Shown here piece by piece: positions 48,323 to 58,935 of a stretch of DNA of 64,000 bases (the first letter of the stretch is position 1; every line of letters begins with the position of its first letter). The position numbers were made by a program, and so were the translations under genes. This DNA is from Candidatus Merdivivens pullistercoris (lineage in GTDB: Bacteria > Bacteroidota > Bacteroidia > Bacteroidales > UBA932). The notes under the pieces were generated by a model. The model did not search any database. It was not told where the DNA came from and saw only the letters and a program-made list of their open reading frames with translations. Location: contig JADIME010000076.1 of the NCBI GenBank assembly GCA_017694935.1, forward strand, positions 1 to 64,000, written 5' to 3'.

Positions 48323-49651
48323 TTATTCAGCATATTCGTAGCCGACAGCCCCGTTGTAAGGGCATTTTATTACGTTGTTTACAATGAACTTGCCGTTGTC
48401 CTCTTTCTTGGAGATGATGACCAGCACGTGTGAGTCTTCTGGTTTTCCGTTCTTAAGGTCGGAAACCTTGAAGTTCCATGTGAATTCCTGTGTCTCGTTC
48501 GCACCGGCGGTCACTTCCTGCCCTGGAATGTCGGCAACGTCGCTAACTTGCCTGAGCACGTTGATATGGTTGTTTATGTCCCACTCCTGTGCTTCCGGGT
48601 ATGCGGTTTGACTTGCAGTAATGTTGTTTTCAAGCAGCCAGCAGCATACTTTGTATTCGCCGTCTTCGCTTATTGCGATGTTGGAAGTTACATTCAGGGT
48701 ATTCTCGTCTGTTGAGCTAAACATGGCTGTCGCTCCTGCTGTGCAAGAGTAAGCGCTGTTTGCCTGGTCTGTAAGGTTGCGGATAAGTTCCGCGCTCGCT
48801 TCGACTGAACCGCCGTGCCCAGTTTTCCTTGGTGTATCCGCAAAATTGAATGTTACCAATGGAACACTTCCGCTGTAACCAATGAATGTCGCAACTTGGT
48901 TTATTATTGAATTTACGGTCAATACATCGCCGACGTGTGCCTCTGTTACATGACCCTCGTCCCAGCCTTCCTGTTCAAGTGACTTGATGCCGGCCTTCAT
49001 TATTGAACAAGGGCCGCACCAAGTGCCGGTAACTTCAATCAAGAGCGATCTTTCCCTGAAGTTCCATGCCGTCGGGGTGCTGGCAGGTGTCGCGAAGATG
49101 GAAACCGTATTCGATATGGCGTCGTTTTTAGCCGCATATATATTGTGGTTCCCCGCTTCTGTCGTGGTAAATGTGTTTCCTTCCAAAGCTATGTCTTCAC
49201 CGTCTTCGGATACAAGGTAGAACGTACACTCGGTTGTCATGTCGGTTTCTCCCTGCATTACGGTAAATGTGACAGTCTCTTCCCCGTCGGCCACGATGCT
49301 TTCTTTGTCGGCGGACAACTGTAAGTTGCTGACACTTACTTTGACATAGTCGGAGGACATGTCATTGTATGTGGCGTAAAATTGATAATCGCCCATCTCG
49401 GTTGTCGAGAATGTCTTGTTTATCAACTCGCTGTTGTCTGAAGCAAGAAATACCCGTGCCTCAGCTGTTACATCTTCCTCGCCTGAAAATACAGTAAAGG
49501 TTACGGTCTCTTTGCCGTCTGCTGCAATAAGTGTCTTGTCGGCATTGAGAACAGGTTTTTCTGAACTTGTCCCGTTGTTTGCCGGTTCGCAGGAGGTGGC
49601 CAGTACCATCGCGAGTACCCCCGCCAATAATAAATTTGCAATCCTTTTCAT
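48323..49651 (-). CDS. Lipoprotein with two Ig-like repeats and thioredoxin-fold domain, paralogue 3
   Basis: MKRIANLLLAGVLAMVLATSCEP; VTGTWCGPCSIMKAGIKSLEQEGWDEGH. Confidence 0.87.
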   Translation of the reverse strand: MKRIANLLLAGVLAMVLATSCEPANNGTSSEKPVLNADKTLIAADGKETVTFTVFSGEEDVTAEARVFLASDNSELINKTFSTTEMGDYQFYATYNDMSSDYVKVSVSNLQLSADKESIVADGEETVTFTVMQGETDMTTECTFYLVSEDGEDIALEGNTFTTTEAGNHNIYAAKNDAISNTVSIFATPASTPTAWNFRERSLLIEVTGTWCGPCSIMKAGIKSLEQEGWDEGHVTEAHVGDVLTVNSIINQVATFIGYSGSVPLVTFNFADTPRKTGHGGSVEASAELIRNLTDQANSAYSCTAGATAMFSSTDENTLNVTSNIAISEDGEYKVCCWLLENNITASQTAYPEAQEWDINNHINVLRQVSDVADIPGQEVTAGANETQEFTWNFKVSDLKNGKPEDSHVLVIISKKEDNGKFIVNNVIKCPYNGAVGYEYAE

Positions 49652-49818
49652 ATTTCTGTTATTTTGGTTGTTATTAGTCAGTATAACTCCGTGTCTTTTA
49701 TATGGAGCGAAGTCAATCTTATAAATAAAGCCTGATACAAGTCGGTGCAAATATATGTTTTTTTTTGAAAAGTAGTTGTGAATTTGCATGAAAAATTATA
49801 ACAGCTTCCAAATAAAAA

Positions 49819-49846
49819 GACGGGAAACCATGATAGATTTCCCGTC
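49819..49846 (-). terminator. Terminator downstream of the truncated fourth paralogue
   Basis: GACGGGAAA...TTTCCCGTC hairpin followed on the minus strand by TCTTTTTATT-like T-rich sequence. Confidence 0.7.
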
Positions 49847-49875
49847 TCTTGGTTATAAAAAAACAAAAGTATCCG

Positions 49876-50133
49876 TTACATATATTCGAATCCCACGGAA
49901 TCGTTAATGTTGCATTTGATAATGTTGTTCACAATGTAGTTGCCGTTATCTTCCAGTTTGGTGACGAAAATGACGACATGAGTGTTCTCAATGACCCCTT
50001 CTCTCAAGTCGGAGACATTGAATGTCCATTCAAAATCCTGGGTCTGACGTGCGCCTGCTGTAATGTCTTCGCCTGTGTAGTTGTTGGATGAAGAGCTTGC
50101 GGCCCTCAGAACATCATTATGGGTTTTGAGTTT
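49876..50133 (-). pseudogene. Truncated fourth paralogue (C-terminal ~85 aa only)
   Basis: Reads KTHNDVLRAASSSSNNYTGEDITAGARQTQDFEWTFNVSDLREGVIENTHVVIFVTKLEDNGNYIVNNIIKCNINDSVGFEYM*, colinear with the C-termini of paralogues 1-3; in-frame TAA at 50134-50136 immediately upstream. Confidence 0.85.
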
Positions 50134-50147
50134 TTAATTCTTGTCCG

Positions 50148-51788
50148 TTAGAACGCCGACGTCAGTGACAGGTTGAATCCTGTGTATGCCGGCGTATAGC
50201 GGCATACTCCGCCGGAGCAAATGTATCCGGCGCGGTTGCGTCCGTAGCTTAGCTGTATGCGTGTACGTCCTTTCGAGTAGCTGAAACCTACATTGTAGTA
50301 GTGTACTTTTGTCCAGTCGATATTGTACATGTCGCTTACGTAGAAACTCCAGCGCGGTGCAAGATTGTACTCGAAGAGTGCTGCTACCCAGTCTCCCTCG
50401 TTCTGTTCAGCCATGTAATTCTTTTCAGGTGAATAGAGGTATTGCAACTCTAACCTGAATGAATTGTAGGTGTTGATTTTGTATGTCATGTCGTATACGA
50501 AGATATGCGACTTGAACGGTGTCTGGTAGCCGGCGTGGGAGTTGTTTTGCTGCCATGAATACAGGAAAGTGGTTTTGAGTTTCCTGTTCCATTGCCTTTC
50601 CACATCGAAATTCAAGTCCTGCCACATCATCTTGCTTTCGCCTGTATGCGAAGCCAACGAGTAGTAGGTCGAGAAGTTCAGATGGAAGCTCCATCTCTTG
50701 CGCCTGTCGTTCTTGCTCCTCATCGAGTAGTAGGCATCGAACTGCCCGCCTATCTCGCCGTTGCTTTCCGTAATGTACGGGTGCAGGTTTGTGAGCAGGT
50801 AAGTATATTGCCGAGTCAGTGCCGGGATGAAGTTGAGGTTGTTTCCCGTTCCGAGCATGCTGGCATTGTCCCCGTTCCCGTATGTAAGAGGAGTTGTCAT
50901 CCCGTCTATCCGGCGGAACGTACCCAATATTGCAAGGCCGTTTCCGGTGTATCCGGCTTCGGCGAGGATCGCGTTGCCCGGTATCATTTCGCCCATGTAC
51001 AAATCCTTGCTCTTGCCGACGTATTCACCTGACAGATAGAAACCGGAGTATTCGAAATTCAACCTTCCTGAATACATGTTGGTATTGGTGGTAGTAATGA
51101 ATTCCTGAGTGAAGTTGCCTTTGTTCTGATAGCGGTTGATGTAGCTTCCCTCCAAGGACAGCAACCAGTCATAGCTGTTGAACATGTCATTGATGGAAAG
51201 TGACAGGTCGGCTCCCCTTACCCATGAATCGGCGTAGTAGTCATACAGTCTCGGTCTTCCGTAAAGTCCTTTCAGGGTCACATAGTTGTTGAAGTTGTAT
51301 GAAGCGAATACGCCTTCAAGGGAGTTGTTGAACCCGAGTGCGCGGTCTTCATAGCTTCTGAAGATAAGCCCGCTGCCGAACTGTTCATAAATGTCTCCGA
51401 CATGTACGGTGAAGTTGTCGTCCTGCCAGCGGATGTACTTGTTCGCAAGCATGAATTTCTTGCCTTCTCCGTATGTGGCGATATCGTAGCCATAGAGTGC
51501 AGGAAGATAGCCTTCCAACTGTATGCCGACAGAAAGACGCCCCCTCGTATAGTCCAGCTTCAGGTAGTTGTTGGATCCGAAATGCCCTTCAGGTGTGACC
51601 GGTGGCATTCCCGCTCCGTTGTTTACTATGGCGTTGTAAAGTCCTTTGTCGGTTGTATAGTATATGGTATTGGTCTCGAAACTGCCAGAAAGGTTCCCTT
51701 TAGGCTTGTCTTTTTCTTCATCGTCCTGTGCGAAAGCCGGGGCGGCGAACAGGGCCAAAGTCAAGGCCGACAGTAGTAGCTTTTTCAT
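50148..51788 (-). CDS. Outer membrane beta-barrel protein (DUF6029-like)
   Basis: Signal peptide, amphipathic beta-strand pattern, terminal aromatic (NLSLTSAF). Confidence 0.78.
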   Translation of the reverse strand: MKKLLLSALTLALFAAPAFAQDDEEKDKPKGNLSGSFETNTIYYTTDKGLYNAIVNNGAGMPPVTPEGHFGSNNYLKLDYTRGRLSVGIQLEGYLPALYGYDIATYGEGKKFMLANKYIRWQDDNFTVHVGDIYEQFGSGLIFRSYEDRALGFNNSLEGVFASYNFNNYVTLKGLYGRPRLYDYYADSWVRGADLSLSINDMFNSYDWLLSLEGSYINRYQNKGNFTQEFITTTNTNMYSGRLNFEYSGFYLSGEYVGKSKDLYMGEMIPGNAILAEAGYTGNGLAILGTFRRIDGMTTPLTYGNGDNASMLGTGNNLNFIPALTRQYTYLLTNLHPYITESNGEIGGQFDAYYSMRSKNDRRKRWSFHLNFSTYYSLASHTGESKMMWQDLNFDVERQWNRKLKTTFLYSWQQNNSHAGYQTPFKSHIFVYDMTYKINTYNSFRLELQYLYSPEKNYMAEQNEGDWVAALFEYNLAPRWSFYVSDMYNIDWTKVHYYNVGFSYSKGRTRIQLSYGRNRAGYICSGGVCRYTPAYTGFNLSLTSAF

Positions 51789-52261
51789 TATTCGGAAAGT
51801 TCTTTGATTTTTTCAAAAAGTTCTATTTCGCTGCCCGGAGTGTAGCCGGAGTGTGAGTATACAATGTTCCCCTCGGCGTCTATGATGAAAGTCTGAGGTG
51901 TCAGTGATACGTTCATGGCTCTTTTCAGATCCTGGTTCACGTCATAAAGACAGGTAAACTCCCACTCGCTCGACATTGCTTTTGCCCTTGACGAGCTGCG
52001 GGCGTCGTCGATGGATACTGCAACTATTTCGAAGTCCGCTTCGTCCAGCCAGTCATAATACATGTCATTCATGGCGTTGAGTTCCATGATGCAAGGCTTG
52101 CAGGTTATTGCCCAGAACGATACGATCATAGGTTTGCCTATCAGTTCTTTTGTCATGATTTCCTTTCCGCTTCTGTCTTCTACAGACACGTTAGGAAAAT
52201 CCTGTGCGGATGCGGAGATGAATGCGAATACCGCCGCGAGTGTCAATAAAATCTGTTTCAT
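51788..52261 (-). CDS. TlpA/thioredoxin-like protein
   Basis: Signal peptide; SFWAITCKPCIMELNAM (CKPC). Confidence 0.9.
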   Translation of the reverse strand: MKQILLTLAAVFAFISASAQDFPNVSVEDRSGKEIMTKELIGKPMIVSFWAITCKPCIMELNAMNDMYYDWLDEADFEIVAVSIDDARSSSRAKAMSSEWEFTCLYDVNQDLKRAMNVSLTPQTFIIDAEGNIVYSHSGYTPGSEIELFEKIKELSE

Positions 52262-52299
52262 GATCTGTTATTTTGTTTTTAATTAATTTTCCCGATGTG

Positions 52300-54339
52300 T
52301 TATTTTTCCTGTCCGTAAAAGGCTTTCTTGCCGTCTTCCAGGAATTTGATGAATTCCTCTATGTCGAGGTCGTAGCTTCTGTTAGGTACGAGCTGGTTGC
52401 CTTCATGGTCTACTATCAGGTAATAAGGCTGGGCATTTATATTGTACCTTTCATTGGCGATGTGGGTGTTTATTTTGCCGAGGGTCTTGAATACCCTTCC
52501 GCTTTCGGTTGTCACCCATTCGCTTTCATCGACTTCGGTCTTGTCGTCCATATACAGTGCGACCATTACGAAGTCATTGCGGAACATGTCGAGGATGCGC
52601 GGATCCGAGAATACCCTTTCTTCCATCTCGCGGCAGTTCACACATGCGTGTCCCGTAAAATCTATGAATACCGGCTTGTTCACTTTTTTAGCATATTCAA
52701 TGGCTTCGTCATAGTCGAAGAAACCCTCAAGGTGGTGAGGCAGGTGCAGGAAGTCTGCATATTTCCTCCCCTCGACGTTGCCGGACGTGCTTGTAGTCTG
52801 TGCGGCAGTCCCGCCAGAAGTAACCACGTAATCTTGGGTGGCCATAGGCGGCATGTAGCCGGAAAGCGCTTTGAGAGGCGCGCCCCACATGCCAGGTATC
52901 ATGTAGACGACGAATGTGAATACTATGATTGAAAGCACGAGCCTCAACAAGGACACGTGTTCTACAGGAGAGTCGTATTTGAAACGTATCTTGCCGAGCA
53001 GGTAGAAGCCGAGAAGGGTGAATATCACAATCCACAGCGCAAGGTATATCTCCCTGTCCAGCAGTCCCCAGTGGTAAGCCTGGTCCGCGGTGCTGAGGAA
53101 TTTAAGTCCGAGAGCCAGCTCGATGAACCCGAGGACGACTTTCACGGAGTTCAGCCATCCGCCGCTCTTAGGCAGTTTTTTCAAAACCGAAGGGAAGAAG
53201 GCGAACAATGTGAACGGAAGCGCGAAGGCTATCGAGAATGCCAGCATGGTGATGATAGGATCCCAGAATTTGCCGCCCTGTACTGACTCGATCAATACCG
53301 AACCGACGATAGGGCCGGTGCAGGAGAATGACACGAGCACAAGGGTCAGTGCCATGAAGAATACTCCTCCAAGTCCTTTCTTGTTGGAGTTCTGGTCGCT
53401 CTTGTTCACCAACTTGCTCGGCATCGTGATTTCGAACGCCCCGAAGAATGAAGCCGCGAAAATCATGAATACCAGGAAGAATATGATATTAGGAAGCCAG
53501 TGCGTAGCCAGCCAGTTGAATATGTCGGCCGTTACGGCATCGCCTCCGACGATCCTCGTGATTATTATGATGGCAGCGATAGGTACGGTGTACAGCAGTA
53601 CGATGAAAAGTCCGTACATCGCCGCGCGGAAACGTCCGAGGTGTTTGTTTTCGGAACCTTTAAGGAAGAACGAAACGGTCATCGGCACCATAGGGAATAC
53701 GCAAGGAGTCAGCAACATGGCAAGACCCCAGAGTATTGCCGAGATGATGTTGCTCCACAGGTTTGACGGCGTTTCGGAAATGGCGGATGAACTGTCGGCT
53801 GCCTGTGTCGTGCTGCCTTGGGCAGTCTCTAATGCACGGTCTTCGGCTGAAACGGCCACCGGGACTGCAGATGATTCCGAACCCAGAGTGAATATGATTG
53901 TGGTATCGGCAGGAGGCAGGCAGTTCATGTCATTGCATGCCATGTATTCAAGAAACATTTCGACTGTCGCGCCCTCTGCGGAGAGTCTGACATCCTGTGT
54001 GAATACCGCCTTGCCCTCGAAGTAGCCTATTTCCTCGCCGTATATTTCGTCAAATACCCTTGTCGGTTCTTGCTGTTGTTTGAGTGAGCCTTCCGGCCGG
54101 GCTCCTTCGCCGTAGGAGAATGTAAACGATGTCGGCATTGCCGGACAAGCCGGGTCAAGGTCGTAGATATGCCATCCTTTTTCAATGGTGGCCTCTATTT
54201 CTATCCGGTACAGGTCTTCGCCGATTTCCTTGGCATCGGTTTTCCACGAAACCACTTTGGTTTGCGCGGAAGCCGCCGTGAACATGCCGGACAGCAGCAG
54301 CAATAATGCTATGGCTTTTATTGTTCTGAATATTTTCAT
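52300..54339 (-). CDS. dsbD: Protein-disulfide reductase DsbD family
   Basis: N-terminal domain with MACNDMNC, TM domain LLTPCVFPMVP, C-terminal thioredoxin HACVNCREME. Confidence 0.93.
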   Translation of the reverse strand: MKIFRTIKAIALLLLLSGMFTAASAQTKVVSWKTDAKEIGEDLYRIEIEATIEKGWHIYDLDPACPAMPTSFTFSYGEGARPEGSLKQQQEPTRVFDEIYGEEIGYFEGKAVFTQDVRLSAEGATVEMFLEYMACNDMNCLPPADTTIIFTLGSESSAVPVAVSAEDRALETAQGSTTQAADSSSAISETPSNLWSNIISAILWGLAMLLTPCVFPMVPMTVSFFLKGSENKHLGRFRAAMYGLFIVLLYTVPIAAIIIITRIVGGDAVTADIFNWLATHWLPNIIFFLVFMIFAASFFGAFEITMPSKLVNKSDQNSNKKGLGGVFFMALTLVLVSFSCTGPIVGSVLIESVQGGKFWDPIITMLAFSIAFALPFTLFAFFPSVLKKLPKSGGWLNSVKVVLGFIELALGLKFLSTADQAYHWGLLDREIYLALWIVIFTLLGFYLLGKIRFKYDSPVEHVSLLRLVLSIIVFTFVVYMIPGMWGAPLKALSGYMPPMATQDYVVTSGGTAAQTTSTSGNVEGRKYADFLHLPHHLEGFFDYDEAIEYAKKVNKPVFIDFTGHACVNCREMEERVFSDPRILDMFRNDFVMVALYMDDKTEVDESEWVTTESGRVFKTLGKINTHIANERYNINAQPYYLIVDHEGNQLVPNRSYDLDIEEFIKFLEDGKKAFYGQEK

Positions 54340-54375
54340 TAATATGTGCTTTTATGAATGATTCAAATAAATCTG

Positions 54376-57303
54376 TTACTTCTCCCTTACGGCGACAAGA
54401 TTCCTGTCCCCGTATCCGTTGTCCACCCTCGAACATGCCGGCCAGAACTTGTTGTCCCTTATCCACTCCAAAGGATAGGCGGCTTCCTCGCGGCTGTACG
54501 GGTGCGTCCATTCGTCGGCGCATACTTCTTCGGCAGGGTGCGGAGCCATCTTCAGCAGGTTGTCCTGCAGGGCTTTCTGCTCGGCTTCCGTGTCAGAAGC
54601 GGCCTTTGCTGCCTCTGCCCTCGATTTGATTGCCTCGCATTCGGCCTTGATGGTTTTAAGCGTCTCGATGAAGCGGTCCAGCTCTTCTTTGGATTCGCTT
54701 TCCGTAGGTTCTACCATCAGGGTTTCATGTACCGGGAACGACAGGGTAGGGGCATGGAAGCCATAGTCCATCAGTCTCTTTGCAACGTCGGTGGCGTCCA
54801 CTCCGTATTCTGCCTTGAAGTTCTGCAGGTCTATGATGCACTCGTGTGCTACCCTTCCTGTTTCTCCCGTGTAGTATGTCTTGTATTCAGGAGAGAGCAT
54901 TGTCGATACATAGTTCGCGTTCAATATCGCTATCTCGCTTGCACGGCGCAGGCCGTCAGGCCCGAGCATCTTGATGTATGCATGGGTGATAGGCAGCAGA
55001 AGCGGGCTTCCGTAAGGACTTGCGCCTACGGCTGTCTGCCGTGTGCCTTTCAGGCTGTCGGACATTCCGCAGTCCACGCCGAGTTCCTTTACAGGATAGC
55101 CCGGCAGGTATGGAAGCAGTTTTTCATTCACGCAGATAGGGCCTACTCCCGGGCCGCCGCCTCCGTGAGGCATTGCGAAAGTCTTGTGCAGGTTGAGGTG
55201 GCATACGTCGGCGCCTATGAATCCAGGGTTGGTTATCCCTACCTGGGCGTTCATGTTCGCGCCGTCCATGTAAACGAGACCGCCGTTTTCATGTATGGTG
55301 TCCACTATCTTTCTTATATGTACCTCGAAAACTCCATGGGTGGACGGGTATGTAATCATTATGCCGGCGAGTTTGTCCCTGTTTTCACGGGCTTTCTCGC
55401 AGAGTTCGTCCACGTTTATGTTTCCGTTTTCATCGCAGCCTACGAGCACGATGCGGAATCCTGCCATCGCGGCCGATGCGGGGTTTGTCCCGTGTGCGGA
55501 AGTAGGGATGATCATCACGTCCCTTTCATCCTGTCCTGTCCCGTGCAGGTAAGCCCTGATCGTCGTAAGCCCGGCGTATTCCCCGGCAGCTCCCGAAGTA
55601 GCCTGCAAAGAGCATCCGGCCATGCCTGTTATTACGGACAGGTCATGCTCGACTTCGCGGATTATCTGCATCGAGCCTTCCGTCTGCCATGCAGGGGCGA
55701 AAGGATGCACGTCTGAAAATTCGCTCCAGCTCAATGCCGCCATTTCTGCCGCTGCATTGAGTTTCATGGTGCATGAACCGAGAGGAATCATCGAATGTGT
55801 CAATGATATGTCTTTGCGTTCCAGTTTTTTGATATAACGCATCATCTCGGTTTCCGAGTGATATTTGTTGAAGATTTCCTGGGTAAGGGCATCGTGTTCC
55901 CTCGCCATGAATCTTCCGGAGCCTTCATTGCAGCATTCGCCTTTTGAAGAGTGACAGCATTCGTGCGATACTCCGAAGATGCCGAGTATGGTTTTCCTTT
56001 CGTTGCAGTCGGTCAGTTCGTCGAATGATATGCGGATTGTGCCCTGAGGCGTGTAGTAGAAGTTTATTCCGGCCTGTTCGGCTTTTTCGCGTATTGCCGC
56101 TATGTCGAGAGCCTTGCCGTCGCGGGCGGTTATTTCTATTGTATCAAAAAACTCTCCCTTCTCTCCGTCAAGACCTTTGACTGCATAGCCGCCTTCTTTT
56201 AAGAATCCTCCTACCTTGTGCGCCGATCTGTAGCAGTTCATGGCAATCTCCTTGATGCCTTCGGAGCCGTGGTATGCGGCATACATTCCTGACATTACGG
56301 CCATGAGGGCAGTAGCCGTGCAGATGTTGGATGTGGCCTTTTCCCTCTTGATGTGCTGCTCGCGGGTCTGGAGGGCGAGCCTGTATGCCGGTTTGCCGAG
56401 GCGGTCTATGGAAATGCCAATGATCCTGCCCGGGATGAACCTCTTGTGTTCGTCCTTGGTAGCCATCCATCCTGCGACAGGGCCGCCGAAGCCCATAGGA
56501 AGGCCGAATCTTTGTGCGCTTCCGACTGCTATGTCCGCTCCCCATGCGGCAGGTTCCTTGAATATGGCCAACGACAGCAGGTCGCATACTGCGGTCACCA
56601 TTGCTCCGGCCTCATGCGCCTTGGAAGCGAACTCTGTATAGTCGCGTACAGTGCCGTCCGCTGCCGGGAACTGTACGATGGCTCCATAGCATTTTGCATC
56701 GAATGCATAGTCCTTGTAGCATCCTGTAACGACTTCGATTCCCAGGCCTCTTGCCCGTGTCCGTATTACGGAAAGTGTCTGAGGGAATATGTTTTCATCC
56801 ACGAAAACGACGTTTTTCCCTTCTTTCACGGCGGCTCTCGGTCTCAGCTCGAACATCATCCTCATGGCTTCAGCCGCTGCGGTCGAATCGTCCAGCATCG
56901 AGCAGTTTGCAAGGTTGAATCCTGTAAGGCTCGCGATCATTGTCTGGAAATTGAGCAGTGCTTCGAGACGTCCCTGCGATATTTCAGCCTGATATGGGGT
57001 ATATGATGTGTACCAGCTCGGGTTTTCGAGTATGTTCCTCATTATGACAGCCGGAGTCGCGGTCCCGTAGAATCCGCACCCTATCATTGACCTGAAAGGC
57101 ACGTTTTTCCTCGCGATGTTTTTCAGCCTTCCGATATATTCGTGCTCGCTTACCGCCTTGTCCAAGGCAAGCGGCTCTTTCAAAAGGATGTCGGCGGGTA
57201 CCGTCTGCGCGATAAGTCCGTCCAAATCTTTGAGCCCTATCGCGGAAAGCATTTCATTTACCTGGCTTTCGCACGGGCCGTTGTGTCTGTCAGCAAATCT
57301 CAT
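54376..57303 (-). CDS. gcvP: Glycine dehydrogenase (decarboxylating), P protein
   Basis: 975 aa; MIGCGFYGTATPAVI, YTPYQAEISQGRLEALLNFQTM, PLP motif HLNLHKTFAMPHGGGGPG. Confidence 0.97.
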   Translation of the reverse strand: MRFADRHNGPCESQVNEMLSAIGLKDLDGLIAQTVPADILLKEPLALDKAVSEHEYIGRLKNIARKNVPFRSMIGCGFYGTATPAVIMRNILENPSWYTSYTPYQAEISQGRLEALLNFQTMIASLTGFNLANCSMLDDSTAAAEAMRMMFELRPRAAVKEGKNVVFVDENIFPQTLSVIRTRARGLGIEVVTGCYKDYAFDAKCYGAIVQFPAADGTVRDYTEFASKAHEAGAMVTAVCDLLSLAIFKEPAAWGADIAVGSAQRFGLPMGFGGPVAGWMATKDEHKRFIPGRIIGISIDRLGKPAYRLALQTREQHIKREKATSNICTATALMAVMSGMYAAYHGSEGIKEIAMNCYRSAHKVGGFLKEGGYAVKGLDGEKGEFFDTIEITARDGKALDIAAIREKAEQAGINFYYTPQGTIRISFDELTDCNERKTILGIFGVSHECCHSSKGECCNEGSGRFMAREHDALTQEIFNKYHSETEMMRYIKKLERKDISLTHSMIPLGSCTMKLNAAAEMAALSWSEFSDVHPFAPAWQTEGSMQIIREVEHDLSVITGMAGCSLQATSGAAGEYAGLTTIRAYLHGTGQDERDVMIIPTSAHGTNPASAAMAGFRIVLVGCDENGNINVDELCEKARENRDKLAGIMITYPSTHGVFEVHIRKIVDTIHENGGLVYMDGANMNAQVGITNPGFIGADVCHLNLHKTFAMPHGGGGPGVGPICVNEKLLPYLPGYPVKELGVDCGMSDSLKGTRQTAVGASPYGSPLLLPITHAYIKMLGPDGLRRASEIAILNANYVSTMLSPEYKTYYTGETGRVAHECIIDLQNFKAEYGVDATDVAKRLMDYGFHAPTLSFPVHETLMVEPTESESKEELDRFIETLKTIKAECEAIKSRAEAAKAASDTEAEQKALQDNLLKMAPHPAEEVCADEWTHPYSREEAAYPLEWIRDNKFWPACSRVDNGYGDRNLVAVREK

Positions 57304-57508
57304 CTTTGTATGTCGTTTTTATGTTGTTTCAATACGGTGCCGTTTATGGCGCGGCAACATGAACTCACAAAGATATTGATTATTTCATTAAAATTTTCAG
57401 AATGAGTTTAAAATTGTTTTCAAAAAATTGACAAAAATTTGACGATGACTTTTGGAGTTTTCTTAAAAACTCTTGAAAATCAACGGTCTACGCAAGAGGA
57501 TGTCCGGC

Positions 57509-58933
57509 TTACCGTTTCTGCCTCATGTCCAATGCGATGAAGATAAAAAGCATGATTGTAAAGCACAGCAGGGAAGACCCTCCGTAGCTGAGAAACGGAA
57601 GCGGGATCCCGATTACCGGCATCAGCCCTATGGTCATTCCGATGTTGATGAAGAAATGCATGAACAGGCAGCAGGCGATGCAGTAACCGTATATGCGCGT
57701 GAACGCTTCGGCGCTTTTTTCCGCCCGCATTATGATACGGCATATCAGCAGCACGTACAACGCGATGACGACGGCACTTCCCATGAAACCCCATTCTTCT
57801 CCGACGGTACAGAAAATGAAATCCGTACTTTGCTCCGGAACGAAACCGTAGGCAGTCTGGGTGCCTTTCAGGAAGCCTTTGCCCGTCAGGCCTCCGGAGC
57901 CTATCGCTATCATGGACTGGGTGACATTGTATCCTACGCCTGTAGGGTCTTCTTCCATGCCGAGCAACACTTCTATGCGTTTGCGCTGATGGTCCTGAAG
58001 CACGTTATCGAATATGAAATCCACCGAAAACACAAGCATGGCTCCCGCGATGAAAGCGCCCGCGAGGATTGCAAGGAGGCTGTTGCGCTTTCTGAAAGCA
58101 AAATATCCCGTCACGGCGGTTCCGGCCAGCGACAACCCGAGCAGGATGAATTCCGGGCGCGGAAGGTCCATCCCGGAAAACACGTCGAGCCTCATCAGTC
58201 CCGGCAGGAAAGACAATAATGCGATTGAAGCCGCCGCGATGAGCGAAACCCTCAATGTCCTCCCAGTGAACGCCCCGTAAGTCATGGCAAGGAAACCGAG
58301 CAGAATCAGCAGGCTGACGAACGGCGAGGTCGTAAGCGTGGTTATGAACAGCGTTATGAACAGGCCCCCGAGCACGAGTATCCATCCCGGCAGGCCTTCC
58401 CTGTAAAGCATGAAGATGAAACCGACATAAACGAGGGCTGAGCCGGTCTCCTTTTCAGCTATGATGAGCAGCATCGGGATGAGGATGATGAGTGCGGTGC
58501 GAAGTATGCCTTTGGACGAGTTCAGCCTGAAACCGAACTGGCTCATGACCGAGGCGAGCAGGAGCGAAGTGGTTATTTTTGACAGCTCGGCGGGCTGGAA
58601 GGATACCGGGCCGAGTTGCAGCCATGAATGCGAGCCTTTGATGTCCGCCCCGATGAAGATGGTGACAAACAGCAATATGGCTGTCGCCACGTATGCCCAG
58701 AACGACAGCACTTCATAGATTTTGGAGTTTATGATCAGGATGGCGGCTCCGACGGAAAACGAGACCATTATCCAGATGAACTGTTTTCCTGCCCTGCTTC
58801 CGAAATCGAACATCGAGCCTCCCAGATCCGAGTGTATGGAAGCGTATATGTTTGTCCAGCCGATGATTACCAATACGAGATAACAAACGATCAGCCATAT
58901 GTCCGCTTTCCTGAGTTTTGCCGCGAGGTTCAT
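57509..58933 (-). CDS. rodA: Rod shape-determining protein RodA (SEDS)
   Basis: SEDS motifs (GSHSWLQLGPVSFQPAELSK; GIPLPFLSYGGSSLL). Confidence 0.95.
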   Translation of the reverse strand: MNLAAKLRKADIWLIVCYLVLVIIGWTNIYASIHSDLGGSMFDFGSRAGKQFIWIMVSFSVGAAILIINSKIYEVLSFWAYVATAILLFVTIFIGADIKGSHSWLQLGPVSFQPAELSKITTSLLLASVMSQFGFRLNSSKGILRTALIILIPMLLIIAEKETGSALVYVGFIFMLYREGLPGWILVLGGLFITLFITTLTTSPFVSLLILLGFLAMTYGAFTGRTLRVSLIAAASIALLSFLPGLMRLDVFSGMDLPRPEFILLGLSLAGTAVTGYFAFRKRNSLLAILAGAFIAGAMLVFSVDFIFDNVLQDHQRKRIEVLLGMEEDPTGVGYNVTQSMIAIGSGGLTGKGFLKGTQTAYGFVPEQSTDFIFCTVGEEWGFMGSAVVIALYVLLICRIIMRAEKSAEAFTRIYGYCIACCLFMHFFINIGMTIGLMPVIGIPLPFLSYGGSSLLCFTIMLFIFIALDMRQKR

Positions 58934-58935
58934 GT

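Noticed and set aside
54358-55716. 452-aa plus-strand ORF opposite gcvP (also 12430..13566 opposite GH29)
   Set aside because: Shadow ORFs of clearly conserved enzymes.
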